Shown here one piece after another: positions 13,791-22,550 of a stretch of DNA of 64,000 nucleotides. The translations under genes were made by a program, and so were the position numbers. The notes below the pieces were generated by a model. The model saw nothing but the letters and a program-made list of their open reading frames with translations. It was not told where the DNA came from and made no database searches. This DNA comes from Umezawaea endophytica (GTDB lineage: Bacteria; Actinomycetota; Actinomycetes; Mycobacteriales; Pseudonocardiaceae), in assembly GCF_025061645.1 (NCBI RefSeq), contig NZ_JANYMP010000012.1:186001-250000 (forward strand), written 5' to 3'. Each line of letters starts with the position of its first letter. The first letter of the stretch is position 1.

Positions 13791-13908
13791 GTGGCCGATT
13801 TTACTTGGGGGATTTGCCCCTTAAACTTGCGTCGGACGGCAGCTTCACCTCTGCCCTTTATTGTCCGACGAAGGGGCAAATCTAGGGGCCCCAAGTCAAA
13901 TCGGCCAC
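13791..13908. repeat. Palindromic repeat element, copy 1
   Basis: A 118-bp imperfect palindrome. The outer arms are GTGGCCGATTT and AAATCGGCCAC, then TACTTGGGG/CCCCAAGT and GATTTGCCCCTT/AAGGGGCAAATC, and a central hairpin GTCGGAC...GTCCGAC enclosing GGCAG-CTTCACCT-CTGCC. A near-identical copy is at 52175-52293. It occupies most of the 317-bp gap between the GNAT gene and the next coding region; the rest (13909-14066) is C-rich with nothing I can identify. Short open frames across it are artefacts of the repeat. It could act as a terminator for ligA-GNAT or be a non-autonomous mobile repeat. Confidence 0.85.
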
Positions 13909-14066
13909 ACTCCCCACCAACCCGCGTCCACAACTAGACCCCGACGCAACCCACACGCACCACGCGACCCCCAACGGAACCGCAGCTTCCAACCCCTCCC
14001 CCGTAGATCGATCAGTCCCCATTTTCCTTGCAGGGACACCACATCCCCCCTCCCTATGATCCCCTC

Positions 14067-14864
14067 GTGATCTCCTTCGAGACTGACCAACTGGCTGGTC
14101 TGCACCGCTACGCCTACCTCCCTGGCGAAGACCTCCCACTGGACGACCCCTGGCCAGGTCTCTTCGAGGAGTGGACCGACAACGGCGTCCTCCTCACCCG
14201 CACCCCCATGACCGAGTACGCCATCAACAACATCAACTGCGAAGAGATAGCCGTCTACCTAGGCCTGCTCTGGCGCCTGACCGAAGGCGGCAACAGATTC
14301 GCCATCCCCACCTACTACCGCGACAAGGCCACCGAACTCCTGGGCCGTGACCCGGAGTTCATCAACTGGGAGTACAGCGTCGAAGCGGGCGCCCCGGACG
14401 TGGTCGCCAGGGACCAGGGCTTCACCCCCGCCAGGGCCTGCGTGCCCTTCCGCCCGGAACCCACCCCGTGGCAACAGGAACACGCCACCCACGCCGGCCT
14501 CTTCGCCCTCCACGCCCCGAGCGACCTCGTGGCGCTGCTCCGGGCCACCATCGCCGACGCCGCTGCCGAGGTCACCGTCTTCGCGGTCCAGGACCACGAA
14601 CGCCTCCTGGCCGGGCTCAGGAGCGGCGGCAGACCCGAACTGACCGACCTGCTGCAACCGGGTGACGTGTTCGCCGACCTGACGATCGGCGTGGACGAGC
14701 CCTACTCCGACTCCCTGATCATCGCCGCCCACGAGGACCTGACCGCCAGGGTCACCGAGGTCGTGGTGCACGCCCAGCGCCGGATCGCCGAGTACGACCC
14801 GGCCCAGCTAGCGGACATGTCCGCGTTCCTCGACGCCATGGGCAGGCTCAGCGGGTTCGCCTGA
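14067..14864 (+). CDS. Hypothetical protein
   Basis: A 265-residue acidic soluble protein of unknown function starting at GTG (VISFETDQLAGLHRY). A TTG 39 bases upstream keeps the frame open but adds residues that look translated from non-coding DNA. No signal peptide, transmembrane span or catalytic motif is evident. The N-terminal third is aromatic-rich (LPGEDLPLDDPWPGLFEEWTD begins near residue 18); the C-terminal half has regular helices. Its last 57 bases overlap the 3' end of the opposite-strand SWIM gene, an uncommon tail-to-tail overlap. Confidence 0.65.
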   Translation: MISFETDQLAGLHRYAYLPGEDLPLDDPWPGLFEEWTDNGVLLTRTPMTEYAINNINCEEIAVYLGLLWRLTEGGNRFAIPTYYRDKATELLGRDPEFINWEYSVEAGAPDVVARDQGFTPARACVPFRPEPTPWQQEHATHAGLFALHAPSDLVALLRATIADAAAEVTVFAVQDHERLLAGLRSGGRPELTDLLQPGDVFADLTIGVDEPYSDSLIIAAHEDLTARVTEVVVHAQRRIAEYDPAQLADMSAFLDAMGRLSGFA

Positions 14865-15263
14865 CCCGTGGATCAGGTCGTACAGCGACCGGTCGCGCCC
14901 GGCCTGGTGGTACAGCAGCTCCACCAACTCCTCGTGGCTGAGCGTCCGCAGGTGCGACCGCAGCTCGACGTCCTCCGCGTCGGCGGGCGGCACCTCGTGA
15001 CCGCGGTCCAGCAGCACCAGCCCGACCGCCACGAGGTGCTTGCAGAAGAACCCCTGCTCCCCGTACGGGCACGAGCACTCGCCCGCGAGCTGCTCGTCCC
15101 GCCAGGCCAGCTCCACCGCGTACGAGCCCGCTCCTTCGACCCGCGCGGCGACGTGCCTGCGCAGCACCCGCAACTCGATCACCGAGTCCCGATAGCCGAG
15201 CCCGCGCCAGAACGACTTGGCGCCAGCTTTGTGCTGAAGCATCTCGGTGGTGAGCGTCGGCAT
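14808..15263 (-). CDS. SWIM zinc-finger protein
   Basis: A 151-residue protein built around a SWIM finger: the CxC...CxH ligands are in ECSCPYGEQGFFCKHLVAVGL (residues ~66-85). The N-terminal half (FWRGLGYRDSVIELRV) resembles the short strand-rich module that often precedes the finger. SWIM fingers bind DNA or protein, and the motif occurs alone or with Swi2/Snf2 helicases and MuDR transposases; here it stands alone, so its partner is unknown. I use the ATG (MPTLTTEMLQHK) rather than an upstream TTG. It overlaps the preceding convergent gene by 57 bases. Confidence 0.78.
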   Translation of the reverse strand: MPTLTTEMLQHKAGAKSFWRGLGYRDSVIELRVLRRHVAARVEGAGSYAVELAWRDEQLAGECSCPYGEQGFFCKHLVAVGLVLLDRGHEVPPADAEDVELRSHLRTLSHEELVELLYHQAGRDRSLYDLIHGSGEPAEPAHGVEERGHVR

Positions 15264-15364
15264 GATCGTATTCAACTACGAGCCGAGAATTCACCCGCAA
15301 GGATGGTGTTCCCAACCCGTCCGGCGGGGCACCGGCGCCACGCACCGGTGCCGCCACCCGCACC

Positions 15365-15589
15365 TCAGCCCGAGTTCTTCTCCAGGTCCAACAACGTCAC
15401 CGCGGCCCGGAAGTACTTGTTCGTCCCCAGGTCCCGCACCGTCTTGATGTTGAACGCCGCCTTCAACTTCTCCGCGTCACCGTCGCTGACCCCGGACAAC
15501 GCCGCTACCGGCGCGTCGAGGATGTCGGTGAGGGGCATGTTCTCGTACGCCTTGTCCAACAGCGAGTCGAGGTTGACCGAAACAGCCAT
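15365..15589 (-). CDS. Small helical (HhH-like) protein
   Basis: A 74-residue protein, MAVSVNLDSLLDKAYENM onwards, with a strong Shine-Dalgarno (AGGAGGA) eight bases before the ATG, which decides the start over an upstream in-frame ATG. The central part, LDAPVAALSGVSDGDAEKL, followed by KTVRDLGTNKYF, has the helix-turn-helix spacing of helix-hairpin-helix modules (GVSDGDAEKLKAAFNI resembles the hairpin). Such modules often bind nucleic acid or protein non-specifically. There are no cysteines and no signal peptide. Function unknown. It is divergent from the BKACE gene with 123 bases between the starts. Confidence 0.7.
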   Translation of the reverse strand: MAVSVNLDSLLDKAYENMPLTDILDAPVAALSGVSDGDAEKLKAAFNIKTVRDLGTNKYFRAAVTLLDLEKNSG

Positions 15590-15712
15590 GATCGCGTCCT
15601 CCTGGTACCCGAAGATCACCGTGCGGCCCGATTCTCACCGCCCCACCCCGAACGCGCAGCGCGTGGCGAAGCACTCGCTTGCGAATGGAACCTCCGACCG
15701 GCCTGTGGTTAC

Positions 15713-16450
15713 GTGGATCGCGTGCTGCAAGCCTGCCTCAACGGCGCTCGCCCGCTCGGGAGCCACCCGGCCCTGCCGACCTCACCCGCCCAGCTCGCCG
15801 CGGACGCCGCCGCCGTCGCGGCGCTCGGTGTCACGTCGCTGCACCTGCACCCGCGGGACCTGGTCGGTCTGGAGGTGCTGGCGGGTCCGGAGGTGGCGAC
15901 GACGGTCGCGGTGGTCCGGGCCGCCGTGCCCGGTGTCGAGATCGGGGTGACCACGGGCGGGTGGATCCAGCCCGACCCGGTCCGGCGGGCCGAGCTGGTG
16001 GCGGGCTGGGCGGGGCTGGCGGCGGGGCGGCCGGACGTCGCCTCGGTCAACGTCCACGAGGACGGCTGGACCGAGGTGTGCGCCGCGCTGCACCGGGCGG
16101 GCATCGGGATCGAGCTGGGCGTCTTCCACGTCGAGGCCGCGCGGGCACTGGTCGCGAGCGGGCCACCGCCGGGGACCAGGCGGGTCCTGGCCGAGGTCCA
16201 GCCCGGCACCGACCCGATCCCCACGGCGGAAGCGCTGCTGGCGGAACTGGAACCGCTGGGCCTGCCGCTCCTGCTGCACGGCGAGGACGACACCGCGTGG
16301 CCGGTGCTCTGCCACGCGGCCCGCCTCGAACTCGACACCCGCGCCGGCCTGGAGGACACCCTCCACCTACCGGACGGCACCCCCGCCCCGGACAACGCGA
16401 CCCTGATCACCCTGGCCCACCGCACCCTGCACAACCTGGGCCCCCGCTGA
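15713..16450 (+). CDS. BKACE / DUF849 beta-keto acid cleavage-type enzyme
   Basis: A 245-residue TIM-barrel protein of the beta-keto acid cleavage enzyme family, whose members condense a beta-keto acid with acetyl-CoA. Conserved pieces are CLNGAR near residue 8, the metal-binding HLHPRD (HxH, about 44-49), VNVHEDG and the GLEDTLHLPDG segment carrying the usual third metal ligand Glu. At 245 residues it is somewhat shorter than typical members (roughly 270-310), but no key motif appears to be lost. Substrate unknown. It starts with GTG; a second in-frame GTG nine bases on is an alternative. Confidence 0.75.
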   Translation: MDRVLQACLNGARPLGSHPALPTSPAQLAADAAAVAALGVTSLHLHPRDLVGLEVLAGPEVATTVAVVRAAVPGVEIGVTTGGWIQPDPVRRAELVAGWAGLAAGRPDVASVNVHEDGWTEVCAALHRAGIGIELGVFHVEAARALVASGPPPGTRRVLAEVQPGTDPIPTAEALLAELEPLGLPLLLHGEDDTAWPVLCHAARLELDTRAGLEDTLHLPDGTPAPDNATLITLAHRTLHNLGPR

Positions 16451-16548
16451 CCTGATCAGGCCCGCTCGCGAAGTCAGGACCAGGACCGGCACTCGCCACC
16501 CGCGACCGAGCCCAGCACCAGACCGATGGGTTCCCGAACCTTCATGCC

Positions 16549-16700
16549 CGGCCCGGCAACTAGCCCCAGCACTAGGCCGACCAATCCTGGCGCTAGGCCG
16601 ATCAACCCCGCCCGGCAACCAACCCCGGCGCTAGGCCGACCAACCCCGGCCCGGCAACCAACCCCGGCGCTTGGCCGGACCAACCTCGGCGCTAGGCCGG
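16549..16700. repeat. Degenerate tandem repeat (~40-bp unit)
   Basis: The convergent space between the BKACE and MerR genes is filled with imperfect tandem copies of a unit around CCCGGCAACCAACCCCGG followed by CGCTAGGCCGACCAACC. At least three to four copies with a period of about 40 bp can be aligned, and the last runs over the MerR stop codon. GGCGCTAGGCCG is the best-conserved part. This is a candidate VNTR (variable number tandem repeat). Confidence 0.75.
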
Positions 16701-17558
16701 ACCGATCGGTTCCTGGAGCTCCGTCACCCACAGCGCCTTGTCCTCCGGGCACTCCAGGTACAGCTCACGCGACGGCCCCAGCGTGCGGTAACCGTTGTCG
16801 TCGATCCACCGCGCCAACGCCTGGACGTCGGGCATCACCTCGTCCATCGACCCGCGGTGCAGGATCGTCGCCACCCGCTCGTACGCCGGCAGGTCGACGA
16901 CGTCGAAGTCACGACCCGGCACCGACGCGCCTACCCCAACACCAGCGCCCACCCCGACACCAGCGCCCACCTCGACGTCCGCTCCCACCTCGATGCCCGC
17001 GTGCACTTCGACCCCGTCCGGCAGGTCCACGTAGTACGCCAGCCCCATCCCGGTCGGCGTCACGCCCGCGGCCCCCAGCCTGCGCATCAGCTCCTCGTAC
17101 AGCGGCTGGATCACCGGGCTGATGTGCTCCGGGTCGAACCCGCCCGCCACCGCGCTCAACTCGGCCACCCGCACGGCCGGAACGCTCTTCACCACGACGT
17201 CATCCGAAGGCATGAGCCCCTCATCCTCAATCGTCCGGAGCCTCGCCTCGACCCTGACCAGCCTGGCCCGGTCGGCGGTGATCGCCGCCGTCAGCTCGAC
17301 CTGCCGCAACCGCAGCATCCCGCGCAGCTCCTCGACGCTCACCTTCTCGTCGAGGATCCCGCCGACCTGGACGAGCGTGAACCCGAGGTCCTTGAGCGCG
17401 ATGATCCGGTTGAGCCTGGCCAACTGCGAACCCTCGTACGCGCGGTACCCGGTGAACGGGTCGACGCGCGCGGGTCTGAGCAGGCCGATCTCGTCGTAGT
17501 GGCGCAGCATTCGCACCGACACACGACCGTGCTTGGCGAAGTCCCCGATGCCGAACAT
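16692..17558 (-). CDS. MerR-family regulator with GyrI-like effector domain
   Basis: A 288-residue regulator. Residues 1-70 are the MerR winged helix (RVSVRMLRHYDEIGLLRPARVDPFTGYRAY is spread over 12-41), a coiled-coil linker spans ~75-112, and the C-terminal part (LYLECPEDKALWVTELQEPI at the end) matches the BltR/GyrI-like ligand-binding domain. MerR/GyrI proteins usually sense hydrophobic or cationic drugs and activate efflux or detoxification genes. An unusual insertion of Gly/Val/Ala dipeptide repeats (residues ~188-213) interrupts the effector domain. The likely target genes are not adjacent. The stop codon overlaps the tandem repeat. Confidence 0.85.
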   Translation of the reverse strand: MFGIGDFAKHGRVSVRMLRHYDEIGLLRPARVDPFTGYRAYEGSQLARLNRIIALKDLGFTLVQVGGILDEKVSVEELRGMLRLRQVELTAAITADRARLVRVEARLRTIEDEGLMPSDDVVVKSVPAVRVAELSAVAGGFDPEHISPVIQPLYEELMRRLGAAGVTPTGMGLAYYVDLPDGVEVHAGIEVGADVEVGAGVGVGAGVGVGASVPGRDFDVVDLPAYERVATILHRGSMDEVMPDVQALARWIDDNGYRTLGPSRELYLECPEDKALWVTELQEPIGPA

Positions 17559-17601
17559 GTCGCCTCCGAGTCAACGGCCTCACACGGTGTCAGGGTCAAC
17601 C

Positions 17602-18255
17602 TCAGTCCGGCAGGACGACCGCGACGATCCCGGCCAGGTGGGCGAGCCGGGCGACCTCGGCGGCGCGGAACATCGGTCCGCCGGGACGGCCGACGAGCAG
17701 CACGCGGTCCGGCTTGCCCAACGGCGTGGCGGCCAGCTCGGTGCCCAGTTCCTGCCAGGTCTCGGGGACCCAGTCCTCCTCGCCGTCCAGCACGGTCGCG
17801 CGCTGGAGCGGGAACCACGGCGGGTTCGTCATGCGGGTCTCCGGGGCCGCCGAGCTGGCGGTGATCCGGTGGACGCCCTTGGCGTCGTGGCCGAGCACGA
17901 CGGCCCAGCCCGCGCGGATGATCTTCGGGACGCCCTCGGTGAAGACGGCGAGGCCCTTCGCGGGCTCCTCGGCGACCTCCTCCACCAGCTCCAGCTCGCG
18001 GTGCGTGTCCAGCACGCCCGCGTACGGGCGCACCGCGTCGACCTCGACACCCTCGATGGACTCGGCCGCGGTGATGAGCACGTCGGGGAGGCGTCCGGAG
18101 GGCAGTTCGACCACGAGGTCGTCGATCGCCACACCGCCGCCGCGTTCCACCACGTCCACGCTGAGGATGTCAGCCCCGATCTCGCCGAGCGCCGAAGCGA
18201 CCGCGCCGAGCGTGCCGGGACGGTCCGGGAGTTGAACCCGGATCAGGAAGGACAC
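17602..18255 (-). CDS. ACT-domain amino acid-binding protein
   Basis: A 217-residue protein with an N-terminal ACT domain (SFLIRVQLPDRPGTLGAVAS) and a second ACT-like segment, followed by a C-terminal domain of unknown role (WFPLQRATVLDGEEDWVPE). Genes of this type lie between ligA and gatCA in mycobacteria (Rv3013 as I recall), and here also the gene is divergent from gatC. ACT domains bind amino acids as regulatory ligands. I chose GTG at 18255 because GGAGG lies eight bases upstream; two ATGs slightly further upstream would add seven residues but lack a ribosome-binding site. Confidence 0.8.
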   Translation of the reverse strand: MSFLIRVQLPDRPGTLGAVASALGEIGADILSVDVVERGGGVAIDDLVVELPSGRLPDVLITAAESIEGVEVDAVRPYAGVLDTHRELELVEEVAEEPAKGLAVFTEGVPKIIRAGWAVVLGHDAKGVHRITASSAAPETRMTNPPWFPLQRATVLDGEEDWVPETWQELGTELAATPLGKPDRVLLVGRPGGPMFRAAEVARLAHLAGIVAVVLPD

Positions 18256-18516
18256 GGTGAACGCCTCCATGCTCATGCGCGGGAGAAGATCACCCGAGCG
18301 GTTCGGTGAGCGGTACGCGCCACGTGCCGTTACCGCCGACCGGTGATTCTCGCAGACGAACTATCGCTTTCCGACTCTCCTCCGACAGTTGCGCTCCGGT
18401 AAAATCGCGCAACGCCCGTTCAGCGGCCCTCGGTAACCCGGTCGGAGCGTGTGCTGACCTCGCCATAGACTCGTGTAGTCCAAAAATCCGACTACCGACC
18501 CACGGGGGTTGACGAG

Positions 18517-18816
18517 GTGCCCAGCATCTCCCGCGACGAGGTCGCGCACCTGGCCAGGCTGGCCAGGCTGGCCGTCACCGACGACGAGCTCGACCTGTTC
18601 GCCGGTCAGCTCGACGTCATCCTTCAGTCGGTGTCGGCGGTGGGCGACATCGCCACCGCCGACATCCCGCCGACGTCGCACGCCGTTCCGCTGACCAACG
18701 TGTTCCGCGAGGACGTGGTGCGCCCGAGCCTCGGCCAGGCCAAGACGCTCGCGGGCGCCCCCGCCGCCGAGGACGGTCGCTTCCGCGTGCCCCGAATCCT
18801 GGGTGAGGAAGCATGA
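18517..18816 (+). CDS. gatC: Asp/Glu-tRNA amidotransferase subunit C
   Basis: A 99-residue subunit with the typical N terminus ([22 protein letters not shown]) and C-terminal [11 protein letters not shown]. GatC clamps GatA to GatB in the complex that converts Glu-tRNA(Gln) to Gln-tRNA(Gln) and Asp-tRNA(Asn) to Asn-tRNA(Asn). GTG start. It overlaps gatA by four bases (ATGA), beginning a tightly coupled operon. Confidence 0.95.
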   Translation: MPSISRDEVAHLARLARLAVTDDELDLFAGQLDVILQSVSAVGDIATADIPPTSHAVPLTNVFREDVVRPSLGQAKTLAGAPAAEDGRFRVPRILGEEA

Positions 18817-20324
18817 GCCTGATCCGCAGCACGGCCGCCGAGCTGGCGGCCAAGATCCACGGCGGCGAGGTCTCGGCCGTCGAGGTCGCCCAGGCGCACC
18901 TCGACCGCATCTCGTCCGTCGACAAGGGGATCAACGCGTTCCTGCACGTCGACACCGAGGGCGCGCTCGCCGCCGCCAAGCAGGTCGACGACGACGTCGC
19001 CGCCGGTCGTCCGGTGGCGTCACCGCTGGCGGGCGTCCCGCTGGCGCTCAAGGACGTGCTCGTCGCCGAGGGCATGCCGACCACGTGCGGGTCGAAGATC
19101 CTCGAGGGCTGGCACTCGCCGTACGACGCGACGGTGACGCGCAGGCTCCGCGAAGCGGGCGTCGTCATCCTCGGCAAGACCAACATGGACGAGTTCGCCA
19201 TGGGCTCCTCCACGGAGAACTCCGCGTACGGCCCGACCCACAACCCGTGGGACCTGGACCGCATCCCCGGCGGCTCCGGCGGTGGCTCCTCCGCGGCGCT
19301 GGCCGCGTTCGAGGCGCCACTGGCCATCGGCACGGACACCGGCGGCTCCATCCGCCAGCCCGGCGCCGTGACCGGCACGGTCGGCGTGAAGCCGACCTAC
19401 GGCTCGGTGTCCCGTTACGGTCTGGTTGCGTTCTCGTCCTCGCTGGACCAGGCCGGGCCGTGCGCCCGCACCGTCCTCGACGCGGCCCTGCTGCACGAGG
19501 TCATCGCGGGCTACGACGACCGGGACTCCACGTCCATCAACGCCCCGGTGCCGCCGGTCGTGGCCGCCGCCCGCGAAGGCGCGTCCGGCGACCTGTCCGG
19601 CGTCCGCGTCGGCGTCGTCACGCAGTTCAGCGGCGAGGGCTACCAGCCCGGCGTGCTGGCGTCGTTCGAGGCGGCCGTCGAGCAGCTCCGGCAGCTCGGC
19701 GCGGAGGTCGTCCAGGTCTCCTGCCCCAGCTTCGACTACGCGCTGCCCGCGTACTACCTGATCGCGCCCAGCGAGGCCTCGTCCAACCTGGCCCGCTTCG
19801 ACGCCATGCGGTACGGCCTGCGCGTCGGCGACGACGGCTCGCACGGCGCCGAGGAGGTCATGTCGCTGACCCGCGAGGCCGGTTTCGGCGCCGAGGTCAA
19901 GCGCCGCATCATGATCGGCACGTACGCGCTGTCGTCCGGCTACTACGACGCGTACTACGGCTCGGCGCAGAAGGTCCGCACGCTCATCTCGCGGGACTTC
20001 GACGCCGCGTTCGCGACCGTGGACGTGCTGGTCTCGCCGACCACGCCGACCACGGCGTTCAAGATCGGCGAGCGCTCCGGCGACCCGATGGCGATGTACA
20101 AGGCCGACCTCTGCACCATCCCGTCGAACCTGGCGGGCAACGCGGCGATGAACGTCCCGAGTGGACTGTCCGCCGACGACGGTCTCCCCGTCGGTCTCCA
20201 GATCATGGCTCCGCCGCTCCAGGACCACCGCATGTACCGGGTCGCCGCCGCCTACGAGGTCGCCCGCGACGCGGCCCAGGGCGGTCCGCTCATCCAGCGC
20301 GTCCCGCAGTTGGAAGGGATCTGA
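18813..20324 (+). CDS. gatA: Asp/Glu-tRNA amidotransferase subunit A
   Basis: A 503-residue amidase-signature enzyme that releases ammonia from glutamine for the transamidation. The catalytic triad can be placed at Lys80 (PLALKDVLV), cis-Ser155 ([10 protein letters not shown]) and nucleophile Ser179 ([10 protein letters not shown]). Length and motifs are complete. It overlaps gatC by four bases, and only two bases separate it from the small membrane protein gene that precedes gatB. Confidence 0.97.
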   Translation: MSLIRSTAAELAAKIHGGEVSAVEVAQAHLDRISSVDKGINAFLHVDTEGALAAAKQVDDDVAAGRPVASPLAGVPLALKDVLVAEGMPTTCGSKILEGWHSPYDATVTRRLREAGVVILGKTNMDEFAMGSSTENSAYGPTHNPWDLDRIPGGSGGGSSAALAAFEAPLAIGTDTGGSIRQPGAVTGTVGVKPTYGSVSRYGLVAFSSSLDQAGPCARTVLDAALLHEVIAGYDDRDSTSINAPVPPVVAAAREGASGDLSGVRVGVVTQFSGEGYQPGVLASFEAAVEQLRQLGAEVVQVSCPSFDYALPAYYLIAPSEASSNLARFDAMRYGLRVGDDGSHGAEEVMSLTREAGFGAEVKRRIMIGTYALSSGYYDAYYGSAQKVRTLISRDFDAAFATVDVLVSPTTPTTAFKIGERSGDPMAMYKADLCTIPSNLAGNAAMNVPSGLSADDGLPVGLQIMAPPLQDHRMYRVAAAYEVARDAAQGGPLIQRVPQLEGI

Positions 20325-20326
20325 CG

Positions 20327-20518
20327 ATGAGGAAAGCCCGAGGGATCATGGGCCTGCTCGGCGCGGTGGCAGCCGCCGCGAGCGCGTTCTCCACCCTGCG
20401 CACCGCCAGGGGTGACAAGGACAAGCTGGCGCTCGCGAACGCGGTCGCCAGCATCGCCGTGGCCGTCACCGGCGCGGCGCTGGCCGTGCGCGGGTTCCGG
20501 AAGGACGGGAAGGCGTGA
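20327..20518 (+). CDS. Small membrane protein inside the gat operon
   Basis: A 63-residue protein with two hydrophobic helices ([14 protein letters not shown] and [16 protein letters not shown]) separated by a basic, polar loop ([10 protein letters not shown]) and a basic C-terminal end. It begins two bases after gatA and its stop overlaps the gatB start by four bases, so it is translated as part of gatCAB. In mycobacteria a different gene (pfkA, as I recall) occupies a position between gatA and gatB. No function is known to me; membrane tethering of the amidotransferase would be pure speculation. Confidence 0.75.
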   Translation: MRKARGIMGLLGAVAAAASAFSTLRTARGDKDKLALANAVASIAVAVTGAALAVRGFRKDGKA

Positions 20519-22017
20519 CGAGCGTGGCTGACCTGATGGACTACGACGAGGTCGTCGAGCGCTTCGACCCGATGCTGGGCTTGGAGGTGCACGTCGAGCT
20601 GCACACCAAGACCAAGATGTTCTGCGGCTGCGCCAACGAGTTCGGCGGCGAGCCGAACACGCACGTGTGCCCGGTCTGCCTGGCCGCGCCCGGCGCGCTG
20701 CCGGTCGTGAACGGCATCGCGGTCGAGTCGGCGATCAAGATCGGTCTCGCGCTCAACTGCGAGATCGCGGAGTGGTGCCGCTTCGCGCGGAAGAACTACT
20801 TCTACCCGGACATGCCGAAGAACTTCCAGACGTCCCAGTACGACGAGCCGATCGCGTTCAACGGCTACCTCGACGTGACGCTGGACGACGGCGAGGTCTT
20901 CCGCGTGGAGATCGAGCGCGCGCACATGGAGGAGGACACCGGCAAGTCGCTGCACGTCGGCGGCACGGCCGGTCGGATCCACGGCGCCGAGCACTCGCTG
21001 CTCGACTACAACCGCGCCGGTGTGCCGCTGATCGAGATCGTCACGAAGATGATCCCCGGCACGGCCGAGCGGGCGCCCGAGGTGGCCCGCGCGTACGTCA
21101 GCGCGCTGCGCGACCTGCTCAAGGCGCTCGACGTGTCCGACGTCCGGATGGACCAGGGCTCGCTGCGCTGCGACGCCAACGTCTCCTTGAGCCCCAAGGA
21201 GACCGGCGTGCTCGGCACGCGCACCGAGACGAAGAACGTCAACTCGCTGCGCAGCGTCGAGCGGGCCGTGCGGTTCGAGATGACCCGCCAGGCGGCGATC
21301 CTCGCCGAGGGCGGCGAGATCGTGCAGGAGACGCGGCACTTCGAGGAGGCCTCCGGCACGACCCGCGCGGGTCGTCGCAAGGAGACCGCCGAGGACTACC
21401 GGTACTTCCCGGAGCCCGACCTCGTGCCGATCGCGCCGTCGCGCGAGTGGGTCGAGGAACTGCGCCTCACGCTGCCGGAGATGCCCGCGCAGCGCCGCAA
21501 GCGCGTCCAGGCCGAGTGGAAGCTCACCGACGCCGAGCTGCGCGACCTGGTCAACGCGGACGCGGTCGACCTCGTCGCGGCCACCGTCGAGGCGGGCGCG
21601 ACGTCCGTCGAGGCGCGGTCGTGGTGGGTGTCGTACCTGATGCAGCAGGCCAACACCCGCGGTGTGGAGCTCGGTGCGCTGCCGATCACCCCCGCGCAGG
21701 TGGCGAAGGTCGTCGCGCTCGTCAACGAGGGCGCGCTGACCAACAAGCTCGCCCGCGAGGTCGTCATCGGCGTCCTCGACGGCGAGGGCGAGCCGGAGCA
21801 GGTCGTCGAGGCCCGCGGGCTCAAGGTCGTCTCGGACGACTCGGCCCTGGAGAAGGCCGTCGACGAGGCGCTGGCGGCGCAGCCGGACGTGGCGGACAAG
21901 ATCCGCGACGGCAAGGTCGCCGCGGCGGGCGCGATCGTCGGCGCGGTCATGAAGGCCACGAAGGGCCAGGCGGACGCGAAGCGGGTTCGTGAACTCGTGA
22001 TCTCCCGCTGCTCCTAG
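20515..22017 (+). CDS. gatB: Asp/Glu-tRNA amidotransferase subunit B
   Basis: A 500-residue subunit that binds the mischarged tRNA and phosphorylates its acyl group before amidation. The N-terminal catalytic cradle ([18 protein letters not shown], the CVC-type cysteines in [11 protein letters not shown]) and the C-terminal helical plus YqeY-like tail ([17 protein letters not shown]) are complete. GTG start overlapping the upstream small gene. With gltX and tRNA-Gln in this window it completes the indirect Gln-tRNA route. A strong terminator follows. Confidence 0.97.
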   Translation: MTSVADLMDYDEVVERFDPMLGLEVHVELHTKTKMFCGCANEFGGEPNTHVCPVCLAAPGALPVVNGIAVESAIKIGLALNCEIAEWCRFARKNYFYPDMPKNFQTSQYDEPIAFNGYLDVTLDDGEVFRVEIERAHMEEDTGKSLHVGGTAGRIHGAEHSLLDYNRAGVPLIEIVTKMIPGTAERAPEVARAYVSALRDLLKALDVSDVRMDQGSLRCDANVSLSPKETGVLGTRTETKNVNSLRSVERAVRFEMTRQAAILAEGGEIVQETRHFEEASGTTRAGRRKETAEDYRYFPEPDLVPIAPSREWVEELRLTLPEMPAQRRKRVQAEWKLTDAELRDLVNADAVDLVAATVEAGATSVEARSWWVSYLMQQANTRGVELGALPITPAQVAKVVALVNEGALTNKLAREVVIGVLDGEGEPEQVVEARGLKVVSDDSALEKAVDEALAAQPDVADKIRDGKVAAAGAIVGAVMKATKGQADAKRVRELVISRCS

Positions 22018-22029
22018 TTATTCCACGTC

Positions 22030-22074
22030 GGAGGCGTTGTCCAGTCCGCTTTATGCGGTCCGGACAACGCCTCC
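22030..22074 (+). terminator. gat operon terminator
   Basis: A perfect 13-bp inverted repeat (GGAGGCGTTGTCC / GGACAACGCCTCC) 12 bases after the gatB stop. The rest of the 297-bp gap before the next gene holds one smaller hairpin (CCAAGCC/GGCTTGG near 22230) and nothing else I can name. Confidence 0.8.
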
Positions 22075-22314
22075 GTTGTGTTAGCGGCTTGCTCCGAACG
22101 GGTGGTGCAGACCGCTCGGGACACGTCGTAAACGCTGGTCAGGCATGACCTGAGTCTTATTTCTGGTCGCTATGGGTGAAATTGCTCATCGAAGATGCGT
22201 CCATCTGTGTAAGGCTTACCCCGTTCACCAAGCCGGGGGGCTTGGGAATGATCTTGACAAACCGGATCAGGTATCGACCCGGACGGGTCGCCTGTTGTTA
22301 GGGGAGAACAACTC

Positions 22315-22530
22315 ATGGCTGCTGAAACCGACCCCAAGTCGACCAACGACATCGTTGTCCTGGACGGCGAGCCCGAGCCCACCGAGCCCGGCACCGGCGG
22401 TGAGGAGACCAACGGCGGGCCGTACCAGACCCACGAGGACCCGGTGCCCACCCCTGGTGGCGGTGGCGGCGGCGCCGTGCCGAACGGCGGCCCGTACCAG
22501 ACCCACTCGGAGCCGGTTCCCGCGAACTAG
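22315..22530 (+). CDS. Small repeat-bearing peptide upstream of a CHAT protease
   Basis: A 71-residue acidic, Pro/Gly-rich and probably disordered peptide, preceded by GGGGAG nine bases before the ATG. It contains two copies of a 13-residue motif, NGGPYQTHEDPVP (33-45) and NGGPYQTHSEPVP (57-69), separated by a linker with six consecutive glycines. The N-terminal third (DPKSTNDIVVLDGEPEPTEPG) is different. There is no signal peptide, membrane span or cysteine. I do not recognise the family. It lies 91 bases upstream of a TPR-CHAT caspase-like protease on the same strand, so it is a plausible substrate, ligand or toxin/antitoxin-like partner; this is inference. Confidence 0.65.
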   Translation: MAAETDPKSTNDIVVLDGEPEPTEPGTGGEETNGGPYQTHEDPVPTPGGGGGGAVPNGGPYQTHSEPVPAN

Positions 22531-22550
22531 GTCGACCCCGCGTGACGCTC

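Noticed and set aside
22315-22530. RiPP precursor
   Set aside because: No cyclodehydratase, lanthipeptide, radical-SAM or transporter genes adjacent and no cysteines in the peptide; CHAT partner hypothesis fits better.
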